Source: a bacterium (GTDB lineage Bacteria > Myxococcota_A > UBA9160 > UBA4427). From it: a DNA stretch of 64,000 nt. The position numbers and the translations under genes are program-made. The notes under the pieces are model-generated. The model was not told the DNA's origin and made no database searches. It saw only the letters and a program-made list of their open reading frames with translations. This document shows positions 24,687-33,251 of this stretch, in pieces. How positions within the stretch are numbered: position 1 is the first letter of the stretch; the number at the start of each line of letters is the position of its first letter. The stretch lies in assembly GCA_024742285.1 (NCBI GenBank), contig JANSYR010000014.1:124001-188000 (forward strand). Reading direction: 5' to 3'.

Positions 24687-24771
24687 GCCCGGCTCATCGG
24701 CCGAGCGGCGAGACCGCCTGAGCCAACGCCCGAGACGACGTTGCGCGGATCTTGCGTCTCGGCGGCAAGCG

Positions 24772-25224
24772 CTACCTGAGCGCGTAGATCTCGTAGCTCA
24801 GCACGAGCCGCGCCGCGTCGAAGCCACCCTTGCCGACGACCTGCGTGGCGTTCAGCCAGGCGTAGCGGTCGTCGTCGGTCTCGATCCTTCCCGCCAGGTA
24901 CACGGGATTCTCGCCGGGGGTCGGCTGGCCGGTGGCTTCTCGGGCGACGGAATCGATCTGGAATCGCGCCCGGTACTCGAGGAAGAGCTGGGCGGGCTCG
25001 TCGTCCGTGGTCTCGAAGAACGCGCGAATCTGCGGCTCCGCGACGTGCTCGGTCGCGAGATAGCTCCCGTTCGCCCAGCGGGACTCCGCCTCGACGACCG
25101 GTCCGGTCCAGACGACCTTCTCGAAGTGGGTGACCGAACGCGTGCCGCGGGGCCCCCGCCCGATCGACCAGGACGCGGTCGCATGGATGTCGAGGCGACC
25201 GAGCGGCTCGAGCGCCAGGGCCAT
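24772..25224 (-). CDS. DUF3237 family protein
   Basis: 150 residues of the DUF3237 (UPF0311) fold, a compact beta-barrel-like domain. The recognisable parts are RSVTHFEKVVWTGPVVEAES, FLEYRARFQIDS, and the terminal DRYAWLNATQVVGKGGFDAA plus VLSYEIYAL. Family function is unknown, but it occurs repeatedly beside dehydrogenases and monooxygenases in catabolic clusters. The ATG overlaps the SDR stop (TGATG), so it is translationally coupled to that SDR and probably acts on the same substrate or supports that enzyme. Confidence 0.8.
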   Translation of the reverse strand: MALALEPLGRLDIHATASWSIGRGPRGTRSVTHFEKVVWTGPVVEAESRWANGSYLATEHVAEPQIRAFFETTDDEPAQLFLEYRARFQIDSVAREATGQPTPGENPVYLAGRIETDDDRYAWLNATQVVGKGGFDAARLVLSYEIYALR

Positions 25225-26003
25225 CAGCGGCCTCCGCCGGCGCCGTAGCCGCAGGTCATGCCGCCGTCGATCACGAGCTCGGCGCCGGTGATGTAGGCGG
25301 CCTCCTCACTCGCCAGGAAGAGGGAGGTCGGGGCGATGTCCTCGGAACGACCGATGCGCGGGACCGGCAGGTGGGCGTGCCCCGCATCGAGCATCTCCTG
25401 GGTGACGTCGGTGCCGTCGGGAACCGCGTCCCGGATCAGCGGCGTGTCGACGCCGCCGGGATGGATCGAGTTGACGCGGACGCCGAGCGCTCCCAGCTCG
25501 AGCGCCGCCGTCTTGGTCAAGCCCCGCAGGCCGAACTTGCTGGCGGTGTAGCCCGGGGTGCCCGCGCGACCCATGATCCCCTGGATCGAGGAGACGTTGA
25601 CGATCGCGCCGCCTCCCGTTTCGCCCATGACGGGCGCTGCGACCTTCATGCCCAGGAACGGCCCGACGAGATTGACGTCGAGGACGCCACGGAACTCGTC
25701 GACGCTGCAGTCGACGACGGGGGTGCTCTGCATGATCCCGGCGTTGTTGATCAACACGTCGAGGCGGCCGAACCGCTCGACCGCGAGCGCCACGATCCGT
25801 CCCCAATCGTCCTCGCTCGTGACGTCGTGGCGGGCGAAGCAGGCGGCGGCCCCCAGCTCCCCGGCCACGGCCTCCCCCTCGTCTTCGAGGAGGTCGGTCA
25901 GGACGACCTTCGCCCCCTCGGAAACGAAGAGGCGGGCCGTCGCGGCGCCCTGTCCGCGGGCCGCGCCCGTCACGATCGCGACCTTGCCGTCGAGTCGGCC
26001 CAT
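25224..26003 (-). CDS. Short-chain dehydrogenase (hydroxysteroid dehydrogenase-like)
   Basis: 259-residue classical SDR with TGAARGQG (the ARGQG variant is common in 3-alpha/20-beta-hydroxysteroid dehydrogenases), Asp at the end of strand 2 (LTDLLED, suggesting NAD preference), NNAGIMQ, VNVSSIQG and YTASK. The C-terminus has ITGAELVIDGGMTCGY. Context supports oxidation of a cyclic alcohol to the ketone used by the Baeyer-Villiger monooxygenase, whose stop is 27 nt upstream. Shine-Dalgarno GGAGG just before the ATG. The next gene (DUF3237) overlaps by 1 nt. Confidence 0.92.
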   Translation of the reverse strand: MGRLDGKVAIVTGAARGQGAATARLFVSEGAKVVLTDLLEDEGEAVAGELGAAACFARHDVTSEDDWGRIVALAVERFGRLDVLINNAGIMQSTPVVDCSVDEFRGVLDVNLVGPFLGMKVAAPVMGETGGGAIVNVSSIQGIMGRAGTPGYTASKFGLRGLTKTAALELGALGVRVNSIHPGGVDTPLIRDAVPDGTDVTQEMLDAGHAHLPVPRIGRSEDIAPTSLFLASEEAAYITGAELVIDGGMTCGYGAGGGR

Positions 26004-26030
26004 GGCGGGTTCCTCCTTCTTCGGCCGGCG

Positions 26031-27494
26031 TTATGCCGTGCGCTTTCCGGTTTCGAAGGAGGAGAGATCGTCCTTGTCGACCCGCTCCTTGTAGACGGCG
26101 AAGCCGTGGGGCCACTGGGTGACGATTCGACCGTCCGCGGCGCGGTAGTAGTCGTTCGCGCCAGACTGCCAGACGACGACCTGCTCGAGCTCCGACTGGA
26201 GCGTCGCGTTGTACGCGTCCATCACGTCGCGTCGGACGTCGATCCAGTCGACGCCCGCGCGATCGGCCTCGGCGATCATGCGGATCGTATAGTCGACCTG
26301 GAACTCGAGCATCAGGATGATCGAGTTGCCGCCGTTGGTGTTCGGCCCGTAGAGCTGGAAGAGATTCGGGAAGCCGCTGGTCGTGACCCCGAAGTAGGCT
26401 TCCGGCCCGTTCTGCCACGCCTCCTGGATGGTCCGCCCGTCGCGGCCCTCGACGTCGATCGCGCTCACGTACTTCTGGGTATCGAAGCCGGTCGCGAAGA
26501 TGATCGTGTCGACCTCGCGTTCGGTCCCGTCGCCGCTGACCACGCCCTTCGGCGTGATCTCCCGGACGCCGTCGGTCACGAGCTCGACGTGGTCCTCGTT
26601 GAAGGTCTTCAGGTACTTGTTCGAGGCGAGCGGCCGCTTCGCGCCGAAGGGATGGTCCGGGGTGAGCTTCGCGCGGAGCTCCGGATCCTCGACCATGAGC
26701 AGCGCCTCGCGGCCCATGTCCTCCGCCGCCTGGAAGAAGCCCGGCTCGAGATAGGTGAGAGACTGCTCGACCACGTTGAAGAGGTTCTGGCGACCCTCTT
26801 CGAGGACCTCGGGCTGGTCGCGGAAGGTGGCCTTCTGCTCCTCGGTGTAGGGATCGTTCTGCTTGGGCAGGACCCAGTTCGGTGTCCGCTGGAAGACGTG
26901 GAGCTTCGAAAGTCCCGAGGCGATCTCCGGAATGAACTGCACCGCGCTCGCCGCGCTGCCGATCACGGCGACGCGCTCGCCTTCGAGATCGTGGTCGTGG
27001 TTCCAGGCGGCCGAGTGGAAAGTCGTGCCTTCGAAGCGGTCCAGGCCCGGGATGTCGGGCCAGGAGAGGGGGCCGAACATGCCGACGGCACTGATCACGA
27101 ACTGGGAGACGACCTCGCTCCCGTCGTCGAAGCGGACCGTCCAGCGGGCGCTCGCTTCGTCCCAGGTCGCCGAGACGGCGCCGACGCCGAGGCGCAGGTG
27201 GGGCTCGAGGCCATGGTCCTTCGCCACGCCCTCGATGTACTCGCGGATCTCCGGCTGGGGCGGGAACGGGCCGGACCAGTCGGGATTCGGGGCGAACGAG
27301 AAGCAGTAGAGCGGCGAGGCGATGTCGCACTCGAGGCCCGGGTAGGTGTTGCGCTGCCAGGTGCCGCCGACCCGGGGCTCCTTGTCGAAGATCAGGAAGT
27401 CGTCCTGTCCGGATTCCTTCAGCTTGATGCCGGCGCAGAGGCCGCCGGCGCCGGCGCCGATGATCGTGAATCGCGTGGTCGTGGACTGGGACAT
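26031..27494 (-). CDS. Baeyer-Villiger-type flavin monooxygenase (BVMO 1)
   Basis: 487-residue class B FAD/NADPH monooxygenase. It has the FAD Rossmann motif GAGAGGLCA, then GGTWQRNTYPGLECD, the BVMO fingerprint FEGTTFHSAAWNHD, and a second Rossmann in altered form (VIGSAASAVQF rather than GxGxxG/A). ATG-like ATGFD in the C-terminal half is the usual linker motif. These enzymes insert oxygen next to a ketone to give an ester or lactone. Its place in the MaoC, double-CaiB, BVMO, SDR, DUF3237 operon suggests SDR oxidation of an alcohol followed by ester formation. The substrate could be a steroid, terpenoid or cyclic ketone. Confidence 0.9.
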   Translation of the reverse strand: MSQSTTTRFTIIGAGAGGLCAGIKLKESGQDDFLIFDKEPRVGGTWQRNTYPGLECDIASPLYCFSFAPNPDWSGPFPPQPEIREYIEGVAKDHGLEPHLRLGVGAVSATWDEASARWTVRFDDGSEVVSQFVISAVGMFGPLSWPDIPGLDRFEGTTFHSAAWNHDHDLEGERVAVIGSAASAVQFIPEIASGLSKLHVFQRTPNWVLPKQNDPYTEEQKATFRDQPEVLEEGRQNLFNVVEQSLTYLEPGFFQAAEDMGREALLMVEDPELRAKLTPDHPFGAKRPLASNKYLKTFNEDHVELVTDGVREITPKGVVSGDGTEREVDTIIFATGFDTQKYVSAIDVEGRDGRTIQEAWQNGPEAYFGVTTSGFPNLFQLYGPNTNGGNSIILMLEFQVDYTIRMIAEADRAGVDWIDVRRDVMDAYNATLQSELEQVVVWQSGANDYYRAADGRIVTQWPHGFAVYKERVDKDDLSSFETGKRTA

Positions 27495-27584
27495 GACGGG
27501 GTCGGACTCCTGGGCGAGGGGGGTGCGTTCGAGAGGTGATAGCCCTCTGATCGCACGTCTGCCGGTCCCGAAATCGGCGCGCCG

Positions 27585-29957
27585 CTACTGGAGGACGCCG
27601 CTCACGATCAGCTCCGTGAACGCCTCGTCGCTCCTGCCCAGGATCTCGCGCACGATGGCCTCGTTGTGCTCACCGACGCCCGGAGCGCGGGTCAGAACGT
27701 GGTCCCGGCCGACGTAGCGGGCACTCTCGCGATCGATCGGGATCGCGACGTCGGGCGCGCCCGGCTGGTGGACGATCTGGTAGTGGTCGCGGAGCAGGGG
27801 GTCGCGTTCGAACGTGTCGCGCAGGTCCTCGACGGGCCCGGCGGCGAGCCCCGCGCTCTGGAGTCGCGCAGCACCGGCCCACTTGTCCTGGGTCCGGGTC
27901 CATGCCTGCACGATCTCGTCCAGGGCATCCTCGTTCCGCTTGCGCGCGGTGTGGGTCGCGAAGCGCTCGTCGAGGACGAGCTCCGGGTGTTCGATCTCGC
28001 GGGCGAACGTCGCCCACGCGTCGTCCCCTTCGACCGCCAGTGCGAGCCATTGGTCGTCCCCCGCCGCAGGGTAGACGCCGTGGGGGCAGGCGTTCGAATC
28101 GCGATTCGCATTGCGCGGCGGAACCACGCCGCCCGCGCGGTACTGCATCCACTCCGCGCCGAGGAGCGCGACCGTCGCGGAGAGCTGGGCGAGGTCAATC
28201 TCCTGCCCACCCTGACCCCGGTCGCGCTTGCGGATCGCGGCGAGGATCGTCGCCGTCAGCAGATGAGGAGCGACGAAGTCGGGCAGGGGGATCCCGATCC
28301 CGCGCGGTTGCTCGCCGTCGAAGCCCGTCAGCATGTTGAATCCCGACGCCGCCATCAGGATGTTTCCCATGCTGGCGCGGCCGGCCCAGGGGCCCTGCTT
28401 GTGCGCGCCGGGCAGGTTGAGCAGGACGATGTCGGGCTTCGCTTCGCGCAGGACGTCGTAGCCGAGGCCCATCCGTTCGAGGGCGCCGGGGCGGAAGTTG
28501 TTGACGACCACGTCCGAGACGCGGACGAGGTCGAGCAGGAGGGCGAGGCCCGCTTCGGTTCCGAGGTCGAGGCAGAGCGACTTCTTGCCGGCGTTCACGG
28601 TGTTGAAGAGGCCGCCGAGATCCGGATGCGGCTCGCCGTCGGGACCGAGCTGGCTGCGCATCGAGTCGGGCTTCCGGCGATTCTCGATCCGGATCACCTC
28701 GGCGCCGAAGCTCGCGAGCAGGCGCGTTCCGATCGGCGCCGCGAGGACCCAGCCGAAGTCGACCACCCGCAGACCGCGAAGCTGCTCGCGGGGATCGGGT
28801 GAGGTCGCCGTTGCGGCGTCGGCCGGGGGCGCCGGGGGCGGAAGGTCGTCGAGGATCGTCTTCGTGTCTTCACCGAGGAGCGGCGCGCGACGGAGGGTGA
28901 CGCCGTCGGCCATGCCGTCGACGGTCGAGCGCACGAACCCGAGGGACCGGCCCAGGCCCTCGTGCTCGACCTCGAGGAATTGCTCGTTCACGCGGTACTG
29001 CTCGGTCTCCTCCAGGTCGTCGAGTCCGAGGACCGGGAGGCAGACGATGTCCGCTTCGAGGGCGCCGGCGGCGAACTCGTCCCGGGTGAGCGTCCGCGCG
29101 AGCGCGAGCGTGCCCTCCGACACCGGGTTGTCCTTGCGCGGGGCATCGAGCCGCGACCAGGGCCAGTCGTCCTCGGTCATCGAATGCGGAATGCCCACCC
29201 GGTCGAGCCAGCGGAGATAGTCCGAGAACCGATCGGGCCGTACGAGGAGCCCGACGTAGCCACCGTCGCGGCACGCGAGCGCCGCCGAGAGTCCGGGCCG
29301 CGCAGGGATCCGTTCGAACCAGGTCCATTGGGTCGCGTTCGAAGTCTGCATCAACGCGCTGAGCGTCACTTCCTGAAGCGAGAGGTCGACGTGCACCCCC
29401 TCGCCCTTCGTGAGCGCGATGGTCGCCGCGGACGCGGCGGACAAGCCGGCGAGGGTGTAGGAAGGCGAGGCCCCGCCCTGGACCGGCGTGCCCTTGCGTT
29501 CGCCGGAGATCGCGACGAGGCCGCCGGTGGCCCCCGCCACGAGATCGTTGGCCTTGCGACCGGCGGTGTCGGCGAGGCCGAAGGGCGTCACGGAGATCTG
29601 GATCAGGTCGGGGCGGAGCGCGCGCAGGCGGGAATGCTCGAGGCCCGAGCGGGTCCCCGGGCGGGCGGTGTCGATCAGCACGTGCGCGCTCGCCACGAGA
29701 CGTTCGAAGTCCCGCGACGAAGCGAGGTCGTCGTCGAGCACCACCGACGCCTTGTTGGCGCTCAGATAGAGGTGCTGGAAGCTGTGTTCGGGGCCCGGAG
29801 CGTCGTCGAGGAACGGCGCGAGCCTCCGGATGGCGTTGCCTTCCGGTGGCTCGACCAGGATCACTTCGGCACCGAGGTCCGCGAGGATCCGACCCGCGAG
29901 CGCCGCGGAACGGTCCGCGAGATCGAGGACGCGGACCCCCGCGAGTGCGTCGCTCAT
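27585..29957 (-). CDS. Double-domain CaiB/BaiF CoA-transferase
   Basis: 790 residues made of two fused class III CoA-transferase units, about 1-385 and 400-790. Unit 1 starts LAGVRVLDLADRSAALAGRI; unit 2 starts LRGLRVVDFGWVLAAPIGTR after an Ala/Pro-rich linker (LPPPAPPADAATATSPDP). By eye, unit 1 keeps an Asp in the active-site helix (ANDLVAGATGG). Unit 2 has SMGNILMAASGFN, where a Gly occupies the expected Asp. A single chain could therefore mimic the interlocked dimer with one working site. ATG 29957 overlaps the MaoC gene stop (ATGA), so the frame extending to 31706 is shadow. Second gene of the operon; presumed to load CoA onto the substrate or product. Confidence 0.88.
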   Translation of the reverse strand: MSDALAGVRVLDLADRSAALAGRILADLGAEVILVEPPEGNAIRRLAPFLDDAPGPEHSFQHLYLSANKASVVLDDDLASSRDFERLVASAHVLIDTARPGTRSGLEHSRLRALRPDLIQISVTPFGLADTAGRKANDLVAGATGGLVAISGERKGTPVQGGASPSYTLAGLSAASAATIALTKGEGVHVDLSLQEVTLSALMQTSNATQWTWFERIPARPGLSAALACRDGGYVGLLVRPDRFSDYLRWLDRVGIPHSMTEDDWPWSRLDAPRKDNPVSEGTLALARTLTRDEFAAGALEADIVCLPVLGLDDLEETEQYRVNEQFLEVEHEGLGRSLGFVRSTVDGMADGVTLRRAPLLGEDTKTILDDLPPPAPPADAATATSPDPREQLRGLRVVDFGWVLAAPIGTRLLASFGAEVIRIENRRKPDSMRSQLGPDGEPHPDLGGLFNTVNAGKKSLCLDLGTEAGLALLLDLVRVSDVVVNNFRPGALERMGLGYDVLREAKPDIVLLNLPGAHKQGPWAGRASMGNILMAASGFNMLTGFDGEQPRGIGIPLPDFVAPHLLTATILAAIRKRDRGQGGQEIDLAQLSATVALLGAEWMQYRAGGVVPPRNANRDSNACPHGVYPAAGDDQWLALAVEGDDAWATFAREIEHPELVLDERFATHTARKRNEDALDEIVQAWTRTQDKWAGAARLQSAGLAAGPVEDLRDTFERDPLLRDHYQIVHQPGAPDVAIPIDRESARYVGRDHVLTRAPGVGEHNEAIVREILGRSDEAFTELIVSGVLQ

Positions 29958-30892
29958 GCGGGCCTCGGAATCACGAGCGAACCCTTCATGGCCAGGGGGC
30001 CCGCCTCGAGCGCGACCTCGTAGTCGATCGCCACGCGATCGGAAACGACTTCGGTGATCGTCGCGCGCGGCACGATCCCCGCCTCGCACTCCGTCGGCGC
30101 CTTCCAGCGGGTGTCGAGGCAGGCCCCGTGCAGCAGGACCTCCGGACCGAAGCGCGCCATCACGAGCTCGAGGGCGAAGGACAGGACGTGGTCGCCGCCA
30201 GCGATCGGCTTCGCGAGGCCCGCGGCCTTGGCGGCCTCCGGGTCGCTGTGGATCGGATTGTTCGGGTCGGTGGTGTCCCGCGCCGCCATCATGGCGAGGG
30301 TCACGACGAGCGGATCTCCGCCGAGGACCTCGCCCTCCTCGGCCGTGGCCAGCGCGTCGAGATGGGGGTTGCGTTCGGCCGCTTCGAAATCGGGGAGGGG
30401 GCTCGCACGCTTGGCCGGGTCGAGGCCTTGGAAGCCGTCGACACGATCCGGGTCCGGTCGGTAGGACAGGAGCCCCGTCGTGGCGTTCGTCGCGGCGTGC
30501 CGCCCCTGGGCGTCGAAGGTCTCGGCCTCGGTCGTCCCGTAGCGGCGGCCGCGGCGGACGTGACGGCCGCTGCTCGAGCCCTCGACGGTGAACGCCTCGC
30601 CGATCCGAAGCGGGCGGCGGATCGTCTGCTGCTCGCGGGCCCAGATCCGCCCCGAGACGCCGGGGGCCCCCTTCTTCTTCGGGGCGCCCTCGGTCCGCGG
30701 CCTGCGCGGCTGCCCCGAGAGGAGGAAGAGCGTGAGCCCGGTCATCAGCTCCGGTGGGAGCGTGCCCGCCGCCATCAGCGCGCCGATCGTCGGGCCGTGG
30801 TCGCCCATGCTGGCCGCGACACCCCGGATCTTGGCCTCGGGATGGGGGCCCGTGACGCGCTCGAGCGCCCGGGGCCAGGTCGAATCCGTCAT
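29954..30892 (-). CDS. MaoC-like hotdog dehydratase/hydratase
   Basis: 312 residues. ATG 30892 starts MTDSTWPRALERVTG; the longer frame to 31057 runs into the divergent promoter area. An N-terminal hotdog-like half (to about 175) precedes a C-terminal MaoC half with the hydratase-2 motif: DTTDPNNPIHSDPEAAKAAG contains the catalytic Asp and His (D-x4-H). KPIAGGDHVLSFALELVMAR follows. Such enzymes hydrate trans-2-enoyl-CoA to the R-3-hydroxyacyl-CoA. As first gene of the operon with the double CoA-transferase it suggests beta-oxidation of the side chain or opened ring after CoA activation. Confidence 0.85.
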   Translation of the reverse strand: MTDSTWPRALERVTGPHPEAKIRGVAASMGDHGPTIGALMAAGTLPPELMTGLTLFLLSGQPRRPRTEGAPKKKGAPGVSGRIWAREQQTIRRPLRIGEAFTVEGSSSGRHVRRGRRYGTTEAETFDAQGRHAATNATTGLLSYRPDPDRVDGFQGLDPAKRASPLPDFEAAERNPHLDALATAEEGEVLGGDPLVVTLAMMAARDTTDPNNPIHSDPEAAKAAGLAKPIAGGDHVLSFALELVMARFGPEVLLHGACLDTRWKAPTECEAGIVPRATITEVVSDRVAIDYEVALEAGPLAMKGSLVIPRPA

Positions 30893-31008
30893 GCGGCGCC
30901 TCCCTGCCGGAACGATAGGCAGAGGCCCGAAGGCGCCGCAACGAGGGAGACCGGGGTGCCACGCATCTCGAGGGACCGGGGGTGCCTCCCATCTCCAGTT
31001 CGCCGCGA

Positions 31009-31014
31009 TACACT
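31009..31014 (+). promoter_or_regulatory. -10-like box TACACT upstream of the PLP/rhodanese gene
   Basis: TACACT lies 27 nt before the ATG at 31041 in the divergent gap to the MaoC gene. A clear Shine-Dalgarno (GGAGG) sits 6 nt before that ATG. No good -35 box is visible, so the promoter call is tentative. Confidence 0.25.
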
Positions 31015-31040
31015 CCGGCCCCGATTCCCGGAGGTCCCCC

Positions 31041-32396
31041 ATGCCGAACCACGCCACCCGCGTCTACGACGACATGCTCGAGATGCTCTCGAACGCGGAC
31101 AACCCGACGCCGATGGTGCGTCTGAACCGTGTCCTGCCCGAGGGCATGAAGGCGAAGGTCTACGGCAAGCTCGAGTGGTACAACCCCTTCGGCTCCGTGA
31201 AGGACCGCGTCGCCGCGAACCTGATCAAGGATGCCGGCGAGAAGGGGCTCCTGGCGGAAGGCCAGCAGCTCGTCGAGCCGACCAGCGGCAACACCGGCAT
31301 GGGCCTGGCGATGATGGCGAACGCGAAGGGCTACTCGCTCACGACGCCGCTCTCGAACAAGATCCCCGCCGAGAAGCGGATCATGCTGAAGATGTTCGGG
31401 ACGAACGTCGAGGAGCTCGAGGACGATTTGTGACCGGCCCCTGGGTCCCCGGAGGGGGCCATCGCACGCGCCATGGAGCTCGGCGACAAGCCCGAGTTCT
31501 ACATGCCCAACCAGTACGAGAACGAGGCCAACCTCGAGGCCCACGTCCATTCGACCGGTCCTGAGATCTGGCGTCAGACCGAAGGCAAGGTGACCCACTT
31601 CGTCGCCGGGCTCGGCACCTGCGGCACGATCACCGGCAACGGTCGCTTCCTCAAGGCCAAGGACCCGAGCGTCCAGGTGATCGCGGTGCACCCCTCGGAA
31701 GGGCACGACATCCCGGGTGTCCGCTCGATCAAGCAGCTGGAGCTCACGAAGCTCTTCCTACCCCACGAGTACGACGCGCTCGTCGAGGTCTCCGACGAGG
31801 AGGCGTTCGACATGTGTCTCCGCCTGAACCAGGAGGAGAGCATCATCGCGGGGCCGAGCTCGGCGATGGCGCTCGTCGGCGCGCTCAAGGTGATCGAGGA
31901 CGATCCCGACGCCGTCGTCGTGGTCATCTTCCCGGACAATGCCTTCAAGTACGCGTCGACCTTCGAGCGGCACTTCCCCCAGTACCGCGCCGCCCGCGCG
32001 GACGAGGGCGTCGCGATCGGCGAGCCGTCGGCGAAGGAGCAGCTCTTCGGCACGATGATCGAGAACGCGCGGAGTCCGCACACGACCTGCGAGATCGCCG
32101 ATCTGAAGGCCGGGCTCGAGAGCGACCTGAGGCCGCTCGTGATCGACGTCCGGATGCCCGAGATCTTTGCGAACCAGCACGTGTCCGGGGCGGTCAACAT
32201 CCCGACCGCGGAGATGACCGATCGCCAGGCCGAGCTCCCGGAGGATCGCGACCATCCGATCGTCACGGTCTGCAATCGCGGCAACCTCTCGCTCCAGGGC
32301 ATGCTCGTCCTGCAGTCGCTCGGCTACCGGAACGTGCGCAGCCTGAACGGCGGGACGGTCGCCTGGGCCGAGGAAGGTCTCCCGACCGGCGACTAG
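31041..32396 (+). CDS. Cysteine synthase/CBS-like PLP enzyme fused to rhodanese, with in-frame UGA (candidate selenoprotein)
   Basis: One 452-codon frame interrupted only by TGA at 31431-31433 (codon 131). Before it lie the PLP lysine region GSVKDRVAANLI (Lys54) and TSGNTGMGL. After it, in the same frame, come AIARAMELGDKPEFYM, GPEIWRQTEGKVTHF, the phosphate-binding GLGTCGTITG and a C-terminal rhodanese domain with active-loop Cys411 (TVCNRGN). Neither half is a complete PLP enzyme, and the only ATG after the stop (31473) has no Shine-Dalgarno. From memory, homologues read D-D-L-C-P-A-P-G here, so the UGA stands at a Cys position. A 7-bp hairpin with a GGA loop starts 11 nt after the UGA. Expected role: PLP-dependent sulfur (or selenium) amino-acid chemistry linked to sulfur transfer. 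The alternative is a Cys-to-stop mutation or base error. Confidence 0.75.
31431..31460 (+). promoter_or_regulatory. UGA codon and bacterial SECIS-like hairpin
   Basis: TGA (31431-31433) is followed after 10 nt by GGTCCCC (31444-31450), loop GGA (31451-31453) and GGGGGCC (31454-31460). This is a 7-bp stem with one G-U pair. The apical loop begins 17 nt after the UGA and has G at its first two positions; published bacterial SECIS rules ask for a 16-37 nt distance and a G in the first two loop positions. Codons CCT, GGG and GGG inside the hairpin are uncommon in this gene, as if the RNA fold were under selection. Confidence 0.55.
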
Positions 32397-33197
32397 CTAT
32401 CCGATCCGCGCGCTCTGTCCGCCGTCGACGGGCAGCATCACGCCGGTGATGAAGCGGGCGTCGTCGGAGGCGAGGAAGAGGGCGGCGTGGGCGATGTCCC
32501 AGGCCGTGCCCATCTTCCGGCCGAGGGGGACCTGCGCGTCGCGCGCCCGGATGAGCTCTTGCTTGTCGATGCCGCGCGCCTCGGAAATCCCTTCGATCGC
32601 CATCGGCGTCTCCATCAGTCCAGGCATGATCACGTTCGCGCGGATCCCGTACTTCGCGTTGCCGATCGCGAGGGACTGGGTGTAGGCGTTCATGCCGGCC
32701 TTGGAGGTCTTGTAGGCGACGATCCCGGTGGAGCAGACGGCCGCGATCGACGAGATGTTCACGATCGAGCCGCTCTCCTGCGCACGCATCACGGGGAGCG
32801 CCGCCTTGCAGGGAAAGACGACGCTCTTGAGGTTCACGTCGAGGATCCGGTCCCAGGCCTCTTCGGTGACGTGCGCCGGCCCAGCGTCCCCACCGCCGAT
32901 CCCGACGTTGTTGTGGAGCACGTCGACGCGACCGAACTCCGAAGTGCAGGTATCGACGACGCGATCGCAGTCGGCCTCCCGAGTCGCATCGGCCTCGACG
33001 GCGATGGCCCGGCCGCCCTCCGCCTCGATCGTCGCCACGGTCTCCCGCGCGCTGTCGAGCCGTGTATCGACCACGACCACGCTCGCGCCTTCCCGCGCGA
33101 AGAGAAGGCTCGTCGCGCGACCGTTCCCGATCGTGTCACCCGGGGTCTGCCCCCCGCCCATCACGATCGCCGTCTTGTCCTTCAGTCGGTCCGTCAA
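32397..33197 (-). CDS. Short-chain dehydrogenase/reductase
   Basis: 266-residue SDR starting at TTG 33197 (GGAGGA 7 nt upstream; the next Met is inside the cofactor strand). The glycine loop is expanded, GGGQTPGDTIGNGRA, versus the usual TGxxxGxG. NNVG replaces NNAG. Catalytic elements NISSIAAV and YKTSK are intact, and the end is ITGVMLPVDGGQSARIG. The expanded loop is seen in a subgroup of SDRs near lipid and aromatic genes. Its stop abuts the stop of the PLP/rhodanese gene with no spacer. Likely downstream of the exported methyltransferase gene (54-nt gap). Confidence 0.9.
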   Translation of the reverse strand: MTDRLKDKTAIVMGGGQTPGDTIGNGRATSLLFAREGASVVVVDTRLDSARETVATIEAEGGRAIAVEADATREADCDRVVDTCTSEFGRVDVLHNNVGIGGGDAGPAHVTEEAWDRILDVNLKSVVFPCKAALPVMRAQESGSIVNISSIAAVCSTGIVAYKTSKAGMNAYTQSLAIGNAKYGIRANVIMPGLMETPMAIEGISEARGIDKQELIRARDAQVPLGRKMGTAWDIAHAALFLASDDARFITGVMLPVDGGQSARIG

Positions 33198-33251
33198 TGC
33201 GTCGTTCCTCCAGCGGTTCGTGGGGCGCGCCGCGTCGCGATCGCCCGCGCG

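Noticed and set aside
31041-31433. Two independent genes (a 130-residue protein and a 307-residue protein from 31473) instead of one UGA-containing gene
   Set aside because: Each half lacks essential parts of the PLP fold, they share one frame, and the second ATG has no ribosome binding site.
29958-31706. N-terminal extension of the double CaiB protein and of the MaoC-like protein
   Set aside because: The extension is out of frame with, or antisense to, better-supported genes, and the overlapping ATGA start/stop pair gives the natural boundaries.
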